Source: Cavia porcellus (Eukaryota > Chordata > Mammalia > Rodentia > Caviidae). From it: a DNA stretch of 64,000 bases. The stretch is from NCBI RefSeq assembly GCF_034190915.1, contig NW_026947507.1:16812501-16876500 (forward strand), given 5' to 3'. Made by a program: the position numbers and the translations under genes. The notes under the pieces are model-generated. The model did not search any database. It had not been told where the DNA came from and saw only the letters and a program-made list of their open reading frames with translations. Positions 48,300 through 60,919 of the stretch are shown piece by piece (position 1 is the first letter of the stretch; every line of letters starts with the position of its first letter).

Positions 48300-49485
48300 G
48301 TGTCTATGTATCAAAGAAGAAAGCACGTTTACATGTAAGTCTATTTCATTTAATTAAAATATTAATTTTGCTGATTTCTTTGTAAAAAGAGATGTCTCAA
48401 CTTGAAAGTTGAACAGAAGGTTGCTTTTGCCTTTGTAATCTTCACAACTGTATATAAATAACTTTTATATTTAATAACTTAGATTAAATGTGAATGAATG
48501 CATTATTTTGTTTTATAATTTTCCTTGCATGTTCCTAATCCATATGATATACTATGACATATAATTCCTAATCATGAAGTACATGGCTCATTATTTGTTT
48601 CTAAGCATATTGGCCTTTATAGAGAACTTCTAAAATGTCTATCAAATGAAGTATAAAGGAAAACATGAATTAGTATTTGAAGGCATTAGAGCCTCCAAAT
48701 GACAGTTTACAGAAACTGCATTTGGTCTTTATAACGAGTGCTTATCTCTATAGTTAAAAACGATTATCTTTTCTGATGACATATTAGTGAAATAAGATCT
48801 AGGATTTAATGATTCGGTATACTGCAAGCTTTAAATTTTTGTAATTAAGAAGTCTGTTTTTAGTATTATATCTCTTAACTGATTCTAAGTATTGCATACC
48901 ATTTTTTCCAAAAATTAACTTCTCTGAATCTATAAGTAAAAGATACTTCAAGTCTCTAAAACATCTAATAATTTACAGAAAGAAATTTAAAGTGTTACCA
49001 TATTAACATTAAGAAATATCTTAAAACTTTATTGATTGATATTTTAGCCAATCCTTGTTACCGCCTCAACTATTGACAACTGGGTCCTACCTTGAGTCCA
49101 ATTTTAACAACCACAAATTTATCTGCTAATTTGCCCTTTGGTTTGGATTATTCACTGTTCTTAACAAACTCTCCTTTTCTAGTAAGTCTTGGAGTTCTGT
49201 TTTTGAACTCAGGCCTGTGACCATGACCTTTCTGCTGTCACACTCTTTAAGGTGTTTAATGGAATTACTTTTTCCTTCTATAATTCAGTGCAGTCAGACA
49301 CACCTCTAATGGAATTCTGATTTAGTTCCTTCCCAACTGTGGCATCAGAGCTATAATTATTAAATAATATACTGTGCTGAAAAAGAAGGAAATGTAAAAG
49401 ACTGTTATTATTATTACTATCAATTATAACAATAATAACCAGGTTTATAATATTCTAAGGCCACTTTCAACATTTTATATATATT
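48300..49485. other. Intron E-F, left part
   Basis: A+T-rich, no element recognised with confidence. Confidence 0.4.
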
Positions 49486-49489
49486 TTTT

Positions 49490-50390
49490 ATTTAAAAGGA
49501 AAAAGAGAAAAAAACAACAAAACACTGTAAAGGTACAAGTAATACAGAACTACAAAAAAAAAAATAAGATATCACCAGTTAATAGATTACACACTATCAT
49601 CTTAGAAACGGTGATTCAGGTCACAGGATCAAAGCATACAAAGTGAACATTCAAACAGTGAGACTGCAAATAGTTGTGTTCAATGATCCAATCAAAAATA
49701 TTAATGAGGTCATCTGTTTAACACACCTAAACACACTTGCTGTTGTATCCTTTAGGGCACTTTTTTTCCCTCTCTTTATTACAACAAAATTTACATATTT
49801 GGGGTTTTATTGCTCCCATAGATCTTATTACTTTTTTTGTAAAAGAATAAAATCAAACATGATAAAACAAAGCTGTCAGTCAAAACCAAGGATAGACATA
49901 GCACATGATGTAAAAACCGAGTACAGGTTATCAACAATAGTTACCATAATGCCTCTTGCTTCCTTACGAAGAATTGTCTATCTCATTAGTTATTATAAAA
50001 TTGAACAAAACAGTAGAGAAAAAGACCAATAAAACCTAAACATTGTAAACCTTACAGAACTTCAAAAGAGGATAACAGTCAAACCAGAATGGGCATCACA
50101 GTGAATCTTATTGCCTACAAAGTAGTTGCCTATACTCTGATACTTGATACTATCATACAGAGCGTAACAGAGTCTAATCAGTCAAAACAAGATAGTGGCA
50201 GTATTACAGGACTTCAAATCAAGTTATATTCTTATCATAACATTTTCAGACAAATATTCTTAGGAATTTCACATTTAACAAATGAGAAAATTTACACAAC
50301 ATATCTAGAGTACAGAATTCAACAATGTAATGACTGTTACTGCTTCTTACTAATAAACTGAACTATATTTGCTAATATATCAGTCTAAGA
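49490..50390 (+). other. Unrecognised block with two successive long frames
   Basis: Frames of 129 codons (49643-50032) and 90 codons (50089-50361) lie 56 bp apart on the same strand in sequence of only about 35% G+C, where such lengths are unusual. Both contain the recurring word 'cagtcaaaaccaag' / 'cagtcaaaacaag' and similar 'acagaacttcaaa' / 'acaggacttcaaa' phrases. I recognise neither protein, and no splice sites or promoter support them. An internal LINE or LTR-element segment is the most likely source; it directly precedes the L1 at 50.4 kb. Confidence 0.3.
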
Positions 50391-50440
50391 ATAAGATTAA
50401 AACATGGATGGAATATCATGGGTGGAACTGGATATCAGTA

Positions 50441-50506
50441 TATTAAGTGATTTATTACAGTTGATCTTAGCCAAAAAGCCTAGAAGTGGTATTAAGTGAT
50501 TTATTA
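50441..50506. repeat. 17-bp target-site duplication around U2 fragment
   Basis: Two identical copies of tattaagtgatttatta bracket the U2-derived segment. Confidence 0.9.
50458..50490 (-). pseudogene. Retroposed U2 snRNA 5' fragment
   Basis: On the minus strand the 33 nt match the first 33 nt of U2 snRNA (starting at the exact 5' end) at about 28 positions, including the uninterrupted TTGGCTAAGATCAA core (50461-50474 read in reverse). It is flanked by identical 17-bp direct repeats (tattaagtgatttatta, 50441-50457 and 50490-50506; the last base is shared). This is a tailless, 3'-truncated snRNA retropseudogene placed antisense in an L1. The minus-strand cleavage context TT/AATA fits L1 endonuclease. 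It is too short to function. Confidence 0.88.
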
Positions 50507-50774
50507 AGTGAAATAAACCAGACACAGAAAGACAAGAACAGTATGAGCTCATTCACATGTAGAATATAAAAGAGTTAATCTTGCGGAAGTTGAGAGTAGA
50601 ATTAAATGGTAGTTTTCAGATGCTTGAGAGAGTGGATTTGAGGAATAAGAAGGGGAAAGGTGGAACAATGGTGCTACGTTTGAATTAAAAGGAGAAAGAG
50701 GGTCTGAGCTACCATTCCACTGTAGTACAGTACGTCTCACAAAGATTTTTGAATGTTTGAATGTCAGAGGACTG

Positions 50775-52350
50775 TGAATGCTTTTGTCGTAAGCAGTGAT
50801 AATTCGAGGAGATAGAAGTGCTTATCTTTAACACACACTATATAAAAATACTGTTAATATGCATGCATCATATATTGTTATGTGTTAGCTAAACACAATT
50901 TAAATTTTAAAGATATCTGTTCATATATCATTAACATTAACATTGCTGGGCTTTGAATAATAAAAAAAATTTGATGAAAAAAACTACATATGTTCCCGCT
51001 TTTCCCTTGTAATACTGACTATTCACCAACATTTTTTTAAAACATAAGTTTCTTATTAACACCACTAATAATAAAAGGACAAAAACAGCAACAAAAATAA
51101 TTTTCTTTAGGTTTGTCATCAGCATTAACTAAAATTCTCCCTTCATTTCTTTCTCCTTGAAAATAAAAGTCTACAGAATAGCATTTATTTCATCTTTGCT
51201 TCTATTTCCTCTCATTAGTTAACACAAGCCACAGGTCATACTATACCCCAGAAAATCTACTAGAATTTTTTTTTTTCTCCCAGTTCAAGGCTAGCACTGT
51301 AAAAGGAAAGATGTTTTCACCTTACTTTCCCTAGTAGAGAACCTGCCACTTTTCTACAACCTTGACTTCCATTACATTTTCTTTTGATTTTGGTTTTGTC
51401 TGGCCACAACTTGCCTTGATTACATTGCCTTCTACATCTCCTTTGTCATCAGTTCTGTCTTTTATTCCGTAACTTTCTCAGGTCATACCTGCGAGTCTTT
51501 TCTAAAAGCCTTCATTAATTTCTGTCTTTCTCATAAGACTTTTTCTTGTAATAATGCTTTACAACCCTTTTGTCTGATTATTACAGATCACCCTCTACTG
51601 GTCCCAAACGGATGATTCACCATTCTCCTAAACATCTGCGACTTTGGTACCTGTAATTTCCTTCTCCTGTCCCTATTCATAGCCCCATTGCAGAGGTAAG
51701 GGGTGGTTCACTCCCTAGGCACTCTCATCATTTCACTGCTTGGTTAATTCTGCTGTGGAAACTGAAAGGCTGAAATTCTTTCTTCTAGAAATCCCTCAGC
51801 AGTGGTGCTCATACAATACAGTTATTGAGAAAAAGGTGAAACGTGCTGAACAAATGAGGAAAATTTTGTTTTATTATCCAGGGTGCCAACTTTCCCTTTC
51901 CTTAGTCTTTTTCTGTTTTGTAAATACTGTTGCAATGCTTGGAGCTTCAGTATCCCTTTGGCAGTATGAAGAAGAGAGGAGAACTGTAGCAATATCTCCT
52001 CAAGCAGGTAAACCAATGGCGGGTATATGGCTGTGAATGTTATTTTTTGGGAAAAATAAGCCCCAGTTTAGCTGAGTTTTGTCAGATGCAGATAAATGCA
52101 ATCACTATCATTATCCTTTTCACATACACCTTGAGATCTCCAGCCTAACATAGCATCATTCTCTTAAATTTTCTGTTTTTAGTGTAAGAAAAGATGGGCT
52201 GGCCTTGTCAACAGGGACCAGAATTCCAGCTGGAGATGAGCACTTAGGTTACTGTAGGTTAAGGTCTTTTTAAAAAATATTGTTTTTTGCTTATTTCATG
52301 TTTCTTGAGGGGGAGCCCCTAGATGAAATATTACATCATGAAACAAAAAA
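50775..52350. other. Intronic sequence with an unassigned frame
   Basis: Mixed composition. A 98-codon frame at 51740-52036 has no splice context and was not recognised. The pyrimidine-rich part 51140-51730 may be an ancient inverted LINE remnant. Confidence 0.35.
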
Positions 52351-52359
52351 TGAACAACC

Positions 52360-52362
<3 letters not shown>

Positions 52363-52434
<72 letters not shown>

Positions 52435-52570
52435 AGACTGGGTCTCACTATGCAGTTCAGGCTGGCCTTGAGCTCACTTTGTAGCCCAGACTGGTCTGGA
52501 ATTCGCAATTTTCCTCCCACCTCAGCCTCCTGAGTGCTGGGATTACAGGCGTGAGCAACTATGCCCGGCT
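52363..52570 (-). mobile_element. B1 SINE with (TA)n at its tail, 12-bp TSD
   Basis: A well-preserved inverted B1 ('gagactgggtctcactatgcagttcaggctgg', the duplicated 'gagctcactttgtagcccagactgg', 'cctcagcctcctgagtgctgggattacagg', 'atgcccggct') has a 31-T run (52403-52433) and then 40 bp of TA. Target duplications caaccatttata (52355-52366 and 52571-52582) enclose both the SINE and the TA tract. The microsatellite therefore grew from the tail after insertion. Confidence 0.93.
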
Positions 52571-52589
52571 CAACCATTTATAATTAAAT

Positions 52590-53980
52590 GGAACGTTTCT
52601 AGCCAAATCTTTGAGTCACAGATATAGACATACTGTCCTTCGTGAGTCTGGCACTTATTACAAGCTGTTACAAGTTAATTACAAGTTTCACCTTGCAAAT
52701 GTGAAAGGTATGCAATAATGTAATTTTCTAATACTTTATTTGTACTAAATTAGTAAAGTGAGTTATTAAATGTCCAGAACTATTCAAAATGCAGATATAA
52801 TTTAAATCTCACAAATCTCTATACCCTAAGAATTAGGAAAAAAATGAACAAAAATTTGTGACATTTTCAAGTCGACACAGCCATATAATGCTCACAGTTA
52901 ACATTATGCTGTCACTCATTTCATATGACAAAAATAGTTAGATGAAAATGAAAAACAGTGCATCTTTCTCTTTGTATGCATGGATTTAACTAATGTTAAA
53001 AACATTTTAAATTTTATATTAAAAACATTTTAAATTTTTTTGTGTACTGAACATGTATCAGAATTATTTTTGTCACTGTTTCCCAAACCATACAGCATAA
53101 CTATACTGTATAAGTACTAACCCAAAATTTATATTGTATTAGATATTATACATAATCAAAAATTATTTACATATATGGGAATATTATGTATTTGTATACA
53201 AATACTAAGTCATGTTCTATAAGGGATTTAAGTACATAGATTTTGGTAACCCTGGGTGATATAAGTGTAAGATGAACCATGATGATTCTTCTGGTGTTTC
53301 TTGCTTCATTTTAGGATATCATCATCTTATAGGTGTCAGATACCTTACCTACTGCATTTAACAACCATCTTTATAAAAGCCAGTAACTTCAAATTTTTCT
53401 GTTTTGAGCTCCACAGGGGTTTGCACATAAAATTTTAAATAGATACTTATTAAGTAAATAAATTGCTGTTAAAAATTCAGCATCCTAAAATATTGTAAAT
53501 TTTCAAATAATGATTTTGATTTAATTTTTAAGGTTTTATTAAAATATATTCTTATAAAATCTGTGGTCACCAGTATATCCACTTAGAACACATTTATCAC
53601 AGTTGAAACTGTACTGTTGTTTCTCAGTGTTTCTTCTTAATAGATAATCACACCTGATGATGCTCTGTGTATAAACAATGGCTACATTCTAGTCATGTCA
53701 TTATAGATTTAAATGACTTTGTAAGTTACAATGACTTGGTCATGATATAAATTAATACTAAAAATGCTTTTAAGATAATGTTTATGTTTCATTAAATTTA
53801 TCAAGCTAAATATATGCAATAGAATTCTGAGTAAAATGATTTAAGCCCTAATAAGTATTTTTGATGTATGATCATACACTGTTGATTGAAAATCAATTAG
53901 ATTCTTTTGTATTATGCCAGTATTTGTAAAGTGACTTGAATAAAAAGTGGATTTTTCAGGATTCAGTGTATATCCATGAA
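52590..53980. other. Intronic A+T-rich stretch
   Basis: Contains a short local duplication 'aaaaacattttaaatttt' near 52998-53037. Nothing else recognised. Confidence 0.45.
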
Positions 53981-53981
53981 C

Positions 53982-53984
<3 letters not shown>

Positions 53985-54060
<76 letters not shown>
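53985..54060. repeat. (TA)n(TG)n compound microsatellite
   Basis: TA repeats to 54019 pass into about 20 TG repeats to 54060. Confidence 0.97.
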
Positions 54061-54062
<2 letters not shown>

Positions 54063-54164
54063 CACATATAAATGAATATATAATGTGAACATAACAAATG
54101 CACCCTCATTTCTGCACTCAAGGCTTCATAATGTGATATAACATGACTTATGTGATTGTTGTGA

Positions 54165-54350
54165 TATACTTTTTGCAGTAATAGATACCGAACCCAAGGT
54201 GCCCTATTACTGAGCTATATATCCTGAGACAGTTTTAATTTTCATTTTGAAACAAATTCTCATTAAACTATTCAAGTAGGAAATGAGATCTTTCTCTTTT
54301 AGTCTCCCAAAGGTTGAGATTATACGTGTGTTTCACCACTCTGGAGTGAT
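54165..54350 (-). mobile_element. ID-B1 dimeric SINE, inverted (diverged)
   Basis: 'gcagtaatagataccgaacccaaggtgccctattactgagctatat' resembles an inverted ID-like part. It is followed by an inverted B1-like part with 'attttgaaacaaattctcattaaact' and 'tctcccaaaggttgagattatacgtgtg'. Confidence 0.6.
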
Positions 54351-54422
54351 ATCCCCTTAATATTGCTTAATTATATTCACATCTGAACTTCAATTTTATA
54401 CTTTTGATCATTTTGCTTTCAG

Positions 54423-54458
54423 GAATATTTTTGTGCTGACATTCCTATGGAAATTCAG
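54423..54458 (+). CDS. Coding exon F of unidentified spliced gene
   Basis: The acceptor is 'cttttgatcattttgctttcag' ending at 54422 and the donor CAG|GTAAAA at 54459. The 36-nt exon is phase 0 to 0 and reads EYFCADIPMEIQ. It joins exons E and G without a stop. It is short, so the case rests on strong splice sites and phase agreement. Confidence 0.58.
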
Positions 54459-54469
54459 GTAAAATTTTC

Positions 54470-57400
54470 TTTCATAATTGAAAGCCAATTAAATACAGTT
54501 CACCATGTGTAAATTTTTCATAGCATATTTAGAATCATGTGCACTTTAAAACACTGATCCCTTCCAGCTTTTTCTTCAACTCTATGTAGGAGCTTTCTTT
54601 ATTGTCTCTTTTTACTCATGGTCTATTTGCCACAATAGATATTTTTAGGCATTAAGGTAATTTTTTAAATTTCTTCTTGTCAAACCAAGATTCTGTGTAT
54701 TCCTGAGTATCAGTAACTGTTTTATCAGATTATGGTTCTGTTTGATAAGAAAGACAGAAATTTTTCAGAAAAATAGTTCAGCTCAAAAAAAAAAAAAAAA
54801 ACTCTAACTTTTTCCTGGAGAGCAATAAAGGAATTCTGATCAATGCTGAAATGCCTTCATAAGCAATTACACGATATCAAGGAAAACCATAAACATATAA
54901 GCAAAGCTACTAAATTCAAAGAATTGCTATAAAAAGAGCCTTCTCTTATATGTGAAGAATGAGTTCTAGTATTCTGTTACACAAGAAGTTAACTATAGCT
55001 AACACTAATTAGAAAAAAAAGTTACTACCATTATTATTTCAAAATGGTAGAAAGGATTTTGAATGTTCTCACCACAAACACACTATAGTTTTAGCAGTGG
55101 ATGTGCTAATTACCCTGGTCTAATAACTGCAAAATATATGCTTTTGAAAGCAGCACATTGGATACTATACATAGGTGCTATTATTATGTTTCAATTAAGA
55201 AAGGTACCTTTGCCATATAGGTAGCATATAAGTGAAATATATATCATAGGAAATTAAATGTTATTTCACCCTTGTCTCAACTGGAAATGCATTCTGTATC
55301 TGGGAACAATTGGTGATGACTGTCCCAACATACTTAAGAGAAATACTTGAAAAACTCTCTACAATAGCTAAGGAATTGGCCAAAATCTCATTTTTCAATC
55401 TTTATCCCTTCATCTCTATAAAGTTTATATATAAAGATACAGACTTTATCAAAAAGATTCTCTAGAATATTATATATTTTCCTACACTTTCACTTTTAAA
55501 AATTAATCACCCAGCGATCTTAATGTAGAGAACTCAGAGCTGGTCTGTAAGTGTGCACAGTAAACTATAGCTTCCACAGGTAAGGAGAAAGAGAAATAGT
55601 GGATTAGCTCAGAAGCAAAAAATGCTATTGAATAGTGAGTTGCAAGTGTGGTTCTACTGAGCTTCAGAACATTGAAAAAAAAATAATTGTGTCAAAGATT
55701 ATTCTGGCAATGGCAGCATGTTAACTCCATCAAATGCAAATAATTAGAGAAAAGTCAACATCATGAGCTGGAGCAGCACTGATCTTATCACAAAATATTG
55801 CAAAAGAAATTCTCCTATGTGAAGCTTGAAGAATAACATTCAGAAGAGGGACAAGAAGGCATATTTGAGCTTCAGTAATAAGCTAGCTAGGACACCGATG
55901 ACAATTATCAGATACATTAATCACTTAGGATGCTGGTCTTATATTTAAGAAATGTGTCTCTGGATTTGACTACAAAACAAAAACACTATGAAGAGAGAAA
56001 AGTATTAGAAAATGAAAACCAAAAAAGTGACAATACAACCCTTCTTTTGTAGTTTTCTAAAACTTTGTGAAGTTAAAATTGCAGTCAATAGAGAAACATT
56101 AAATCGAATAGAACAATTTTATCTTTAATAAGTCTGAACTTTTCAATATCTGAAAATCAAACTAGAAATAACTAAAATGCTCACAAATGCTATAGGATCA
56201 GTCACAAATACCTCCTTAGCATAAAAGGGAGATCTGCTATTATGTTTCAGAAACAATGGTGTGATGAAAAAACTCTAAGAAAACATTTCATGGCTTCACT
56301 TCTAAAAACTCGAGTACATTCCATAAATGCATACAAAAGCATAACAAGACTTCAGAGTAAGATGATATTAAATCAGCCCTGGATATTCTAATGTCTTATT
56401 TTCTTCAAAATAGCTGTTCTGTTTCCTTTGGTTCTATCATGTTATATCTTATTGGATATTATTATGTGTGATAGTATAAACACATTTTCTATGGAAAATG
56501 AGATAATATAGTAGCCATTGTTTGTTCTCAGTTACTTGGTTAGGAAAGCCCTGTAATGCTTTCATTCTCTTGAATGGTTTTATACTGTTTTGTTATATTT
56601 GATACTATTGTAAGTGAAGTTATGCTCAACTGTTTCAAAGAAAGAGACATTATGGTAGCTACTGTTAATTATGGGTTGTCTTGTGGTAAAACGCTGTTGC
56701 TTGCATTGTTTTGATCTGCTTTGTTACGTTCTATTTTGTCTTAATTTATTTAAAATAAAAAATAAATACATACATAAAATATGTCATAAATACAATGACA
56801 AATCTTAAATAATAGTTCCTTTCTTGTCTTACCAACTAAATGTCTATCGGGGCCATCTGGGTGGTCCAGATATGCTAGTAATATTGAGTCAGTTTATTTA
56901 CATTCTGTGGAATAAGGCTATGTTCTATCAGACGGTATGAAATTTTCACAGCTGGCATTAAGTCTGCACAACCATGCCTCCAAAGATGTTTCATCCAAGA
57001 ACATATCAGGGAATGGCTTTAAGTCATGTTTTAGAATGTGTATCCAAAGAAGTCTGTGAATAGTACTCTAAATTTTCCTAACACTGCACTTTCCTCTGTG
57101 ATGAATCCTTACACTTCCTCCCTTTTTCTGTTTTCATTTCGCAGTAATTTCTATTACAGTCCTCCAAGAGAACTGTTGTAAATCAATTAAAGATAGTCAG
57201 AAAATTCAATTTCACATTTGTGAATGCAATAGTTTTCACATGGCTTCATGTAAAAATGTATCAGTACCTTAATACAGTTGTTATCTGTAATAACCCTGGA
57301 AATATTTGTTTCAAGTAATTTCAGTGTATAACAATTACTTAAAATATAGTATTTATTTAGTGGGGTGAATATCATAAGACAAACTTATGTTTGTCTTGGG

Positions 57401-57775
57401 TTGAGGAAGCACTTATAAATAATATCCAGTTTGCTTCATTTTGACCTAGGAAAATCAATTTTTCTACTTCAATGAGATTTTTATTCAAATTTTTCCAGAC
57501 ATAATTTAGTGTTATTTTCTCAAGGGCTAAGAAAATTTATTATTCTTAAAACACTGCAATAAATATATTGTACCTGTCACTTCTACGTTTGCAAATACTT
57601 GCTGTTTTTCAAGGTGGAAAATGTTGGGAATAAAATTCTCGTAATGTGAGAAAAATTAAATGGTGGAAATAAAAATTAGCTTCAACTGAATTAATCTAGA
57701 GCAGTTCTTCTATCTAGTGTTCTAACTCCAGAGTGCAGGCATGTGTGTTATACCTTTATCAGCCTCAGGATTCTC
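54470..57775. other. Intron F-G, left part
   Basis: A+T-rich with an A-run at 54785-54801. I found no repeat family and no further exon in about 3.3 kb. Confidence 0.4.
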
Positions 57776-57779
57776 TAGG

Positions 57780-58133
57780 TGACTTTTCTCTCCTTGCTGA
57801 GACAAACTACCTAATGACCAAAGTGAAGCAAGGAAAGGTTTATTTAACTTACAGTTTTGGAGGCTTCAGTCCATACTCAGATGGTTCCAAGGGAGGGCTG
57901 TGTGGCTGAGGGACAATGTTCATGGCAGTGGCAAGCTACAACAGCAGAAGTGCAAAAGGGACAAAAGGCATGCCTTCTTCCCTGCCTTACATTGTATGCC
58001 AGCTCTGCACCTGGCAGGTGCAGCACTCATAATACCAATCCCAGCGCTAGAAAACGAACCAATCAAAAATGTTAAATTCAGGCCTCCATGACTGCAGGAG
58101 GCTTGGGGGGCCACCCAGACACAAGCCATAACA
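57780..58133 (-). mobile_element. MaLR-type LTR, inverted
   Basis: 'gctgagacaaactacctaatgacc', 'ggaaaggtttatttaacttacagttttggaggcttcagtccata', 'ggcctccatgactgcaggaggcttggggggccacccagacacaagccataaca'. It is the same family as 61841-62199. The 72-, 63- and 73-aa frames across it are spurious. Confidence 0.72.
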
Positions 58134-58404
58134 AGGACCACATTATTAAGTGTGGATATATTTTAAGGACAACCCAGAAATAAGGATCAAGTCTTGATCA
58201 TAAATGTGAAGTGCCAGCAGATATTTTTTTTAATTCCTCTCACACACTGATACTAATATTTGGAAAATAACTTAATAGGGCCTTATTATTTGAGTATTTC
58301 CACCTTATCTCTTTTCAGTGATTTATCTAAAGCAAAGGTGAATAAACATTTGCAGTTTATTATTTAATCTTCCAGAGATAGTTTTGAATTAAATTTTATA
58401 AATC

Positions 58405-58545
58405 AGGACTGGGCATCGTGGTACATGTTTATAATACCAGCACTCAGGAAGATGAAGCAGGAGGATCGCTGTGAGTTCTAGGTTACCTCAGGATATACAG
58501 TGAGGTCAAGATAAGCCTAAACTGCATAGCAAATTTTGTCTTAAA
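58405..58545 (+). mobile_element. B1 SINE, sense
   Basis: 'actgggcatcgtggtacatgtttataataccagcactcagg', 'aggaggatcgctgtgagttctagg', and 'gcaaattttgtcttaaaaaaag' give a complete, diverged B1. Confidence 0.82.
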
Positions 58546-58689
58546 AAAAGCTTACAAGGCAATATGATTACAGGGTTATATTTATTATCAAAATATGTTT
58601 AATTAGTTTCAGTTGCAATATACAAGTAGCTAAAATTTATCAACTTCTAACTAAATACAACATGAAAATGTCAGCATCTTTAAAGCATT

Positions 58690-58852
58690 TTCTTTCTTTT
58701 GTCTTTTTGAGACAGGGTCTTTCTGTGCAGCTCAGGCTGGCTCTGAGCTCACTTTGTAGCCTGGGTTGATCTTGAACTCACAATTACTCTCCTACCTCAG
58801 CCTTCGAAGTGCTAAGATTACAGGCATACAACACCACGCCTGGCCTTCAAAG
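58690..58852 (-). mobile_element. B1 SINE, inverted
   Basis: 'tttttgagacagggtctttctgtgcagctcaggctggctctgagctcactttgtagcc', 'ctacctcagccttcgaagtgctaagattacagg', 'accacgcctggcc'. It lies about 145 bp from a B1 in the opposite direction. Confidence 0.88.
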
Positions 58853-58859
58853 CATTTTT

Positions 58860-59995
58860 TTAAAGAGATAATACCATTGCCAAATTTGGGATTTTCTTTA
58901 ACTAACTTTCATAAACAATTGATATATGGGGCAATTTCCAAGGCTTTATCCCACAAATTTTTTTTTAGTTATAATAGGAAAAAGGCACATATTATTTTTG
59001 GGCATATTGTAGTATATATTTTATAAGTGACAGCAAATGTCAAATGAACAGATAAGGAAAAAATAGCAACTAGATGCAGTGGGTGCTTTATACACTGTTT
59101 TAGCTGAACATTGAAAAATGAATAGAATTGAAAAATACCTGTACAAAGACTTCATTGACAGAAACAACTTTTTTTGTACAACTGACTGCAGAGACCAAAA
59201 ATGTAAAGAAAATAAAAAAAAATGTAAATATATTGTACAGAAAAGCACTATCCATTCTGAAGACCTCCGAGAACTAAGGTAAAGGCTCTTTGAATGCTGG
59301 GTTTGGTGCATCCTAGTGCCATGGTGTGAGGGGAGCCCTTTGTGTAGCTTTATTTTGAGCCGCTGGAGATATCAGGGATGTTCTTATGACAGATGTGTAC
59401 AGAATCACATAACAATTTCATTGTGCTAAGTATTGTCTCATAAATGGACTTTAGTATTTTAGACATGAGACCAACATAACCTGCCTCTGGCTATGTTAAG
59501 TATCAGTGTTCTACTGATACTTACCCATTTGCCATGGTTTCAGTATACGTAGCATGGCTACGATTATTATTATTATTATTACTTTTATCATAAGGTCTAA
59601 ATTTTCTTGTATTACTACAAAATGAAACAATATTATAAAATCACATATATAATTTGGAAAAGATATCACCTTTCAATTCCTTATTTACTTCCAGATCTGT
59701 GTCACATATAGTTAGCATTTTTATCGAGCATTATCTCATATTATCATCCAGAGAAGCTATGTAGTAGATCTGAATGTATCAGAATATTTTAGTGCTATCA
59801 TGTTTTAAGGCATGTGAATAATCACCGTGTCTTGTTATATACTAAATCGTCTTTTTAAAAATGACAACACCTTATAGCAAAAAGATTTACAGTACAATTA
59901 CATATGATTTCAGTGAGAGTACAGAATCTGGCTAAGGTATGAAAGAATGAGTATTCTTAAAATATATTTTGTATTAGCATATGTTTGTGACACAA
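58860..59995. other. Intronic sequence
   Basis: The stretch 59021-59400 contains mRNA-3'-UTR-like text and a 96-aa minus-strand frame without support; a retrocopied 3' UTR is possible but was not identified. An ATT-repeat run lies at 59563-59581. Confidence 0.35.
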
Positions 59996-59997
59996 TA

Positions 59998-60270
59998 TTT
60001 GCATTCATTTTGAGGAACTGGTACTAGACATAACCTCTTGATAATTTTATTTTCTTCCTCCTCGAATTTCACCCTTCTCATTCCAGACATCCCCTGCCCA
60101 TCTCAAAAATTTCTACCACTCCCTTTCCTAGTCTTTCCTTTTATTTTACTGTTTATTTATATTTTGGGTTTCTATAACAGAACTCATGCAACCTTTACCC
60201 TTTGTTATCTGATTTGTTTTGCACAGCATTATGATCTCAAGATCTACCCACTGCCCTACAAATGATTCAA
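59998..60270 (-). mobile_element. L1 3' UTR, inverted
   Basis: 'gcattcattttgaggaactggtactag', 'cctcgaatttcacccttctcattccag', 'ttctataacagaactcatgcaacctttaccctttg', 'gcacagcattatgatctcaagatctacccactgccctacaaatgat' is a long inverted L1 3' UTR. The 75-aa frame is incidental. Confidence 0.7.
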
Positions 60271-60274
60271 GCTT

Positions 60275-60915
60275 ATCAAATACAGTATTCTATAGGAAAC
60301 AAAAATATGCAATCAGGTAAATTAGACATACGTCAGCAGCAAGAAATACAGGCATGCTTGCTCATAATCAAGACACACAGAATGGAAAAATCTCTACAAC
60401 TTTGCTTCATGAAAGATGTCTTTTGCCTCACTTGCATCTAAAGTGCATCCAAAATTCTTCAAAACCTGAACTCACAAAATATATAATAAAAATTGTTATA
60501 AAGTTAAGATTTTCAGAAAAATAATGCAAGAAGTATACACTTCTTTTGAAATTTATTTTTTTAATTTATGGCAAAGTAAAACAAAAATTCATAGTTATGA
60601 TTATAACCTGAGAAACTATCAGAGGAATTATGAGTTTCTCTTAAGATATTATTTGCTCTTACACAAAAGAATATATGAATTCAGCAGGACATACTGGACT
60701 GATTTTTAGTTTACAGGAATGAAAGACTGAAATAAAAATTTTACTATTACAACTATTGACTGGAAAGAGCTTGCTTCAAAAAATTAAAGTGTAGAACAGC
60801 CAGACATTAAAAAAGGTTAAATTAATGTGTTATGAAGGAAGGCATGATGTTATATTCTCCATTAATTGTTGTAAATTTGTATTGTAAATTAATAATATAC
60901 ACATTGTTATTAATT
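60275..60915. other. Intron immediately before exon G
   Basis: A+T-rich, no element recognised. The 61-aa frame lacks splice context. Confidence 0.4.
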
Positions 60916-60919
60916 ATAG

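Larger units (their letters stand above)
50395..50770 (+). mobile_element. L1 3' fragment hosting a U2 insertion
   Basis: 'aacatggatggaatatcatgggtggaactgg', 'aagtgaaataaaccagacacagaaagacaagaacagtatgagctcattcacatgtagaatataaaag' is the standard end of L1 ORF2 and start of its 3' UTR. It is split at 50457/50490 by a U2 snRNA fragment. The 63-aa minus-strand frame is spurious. Confidence 0.8.
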
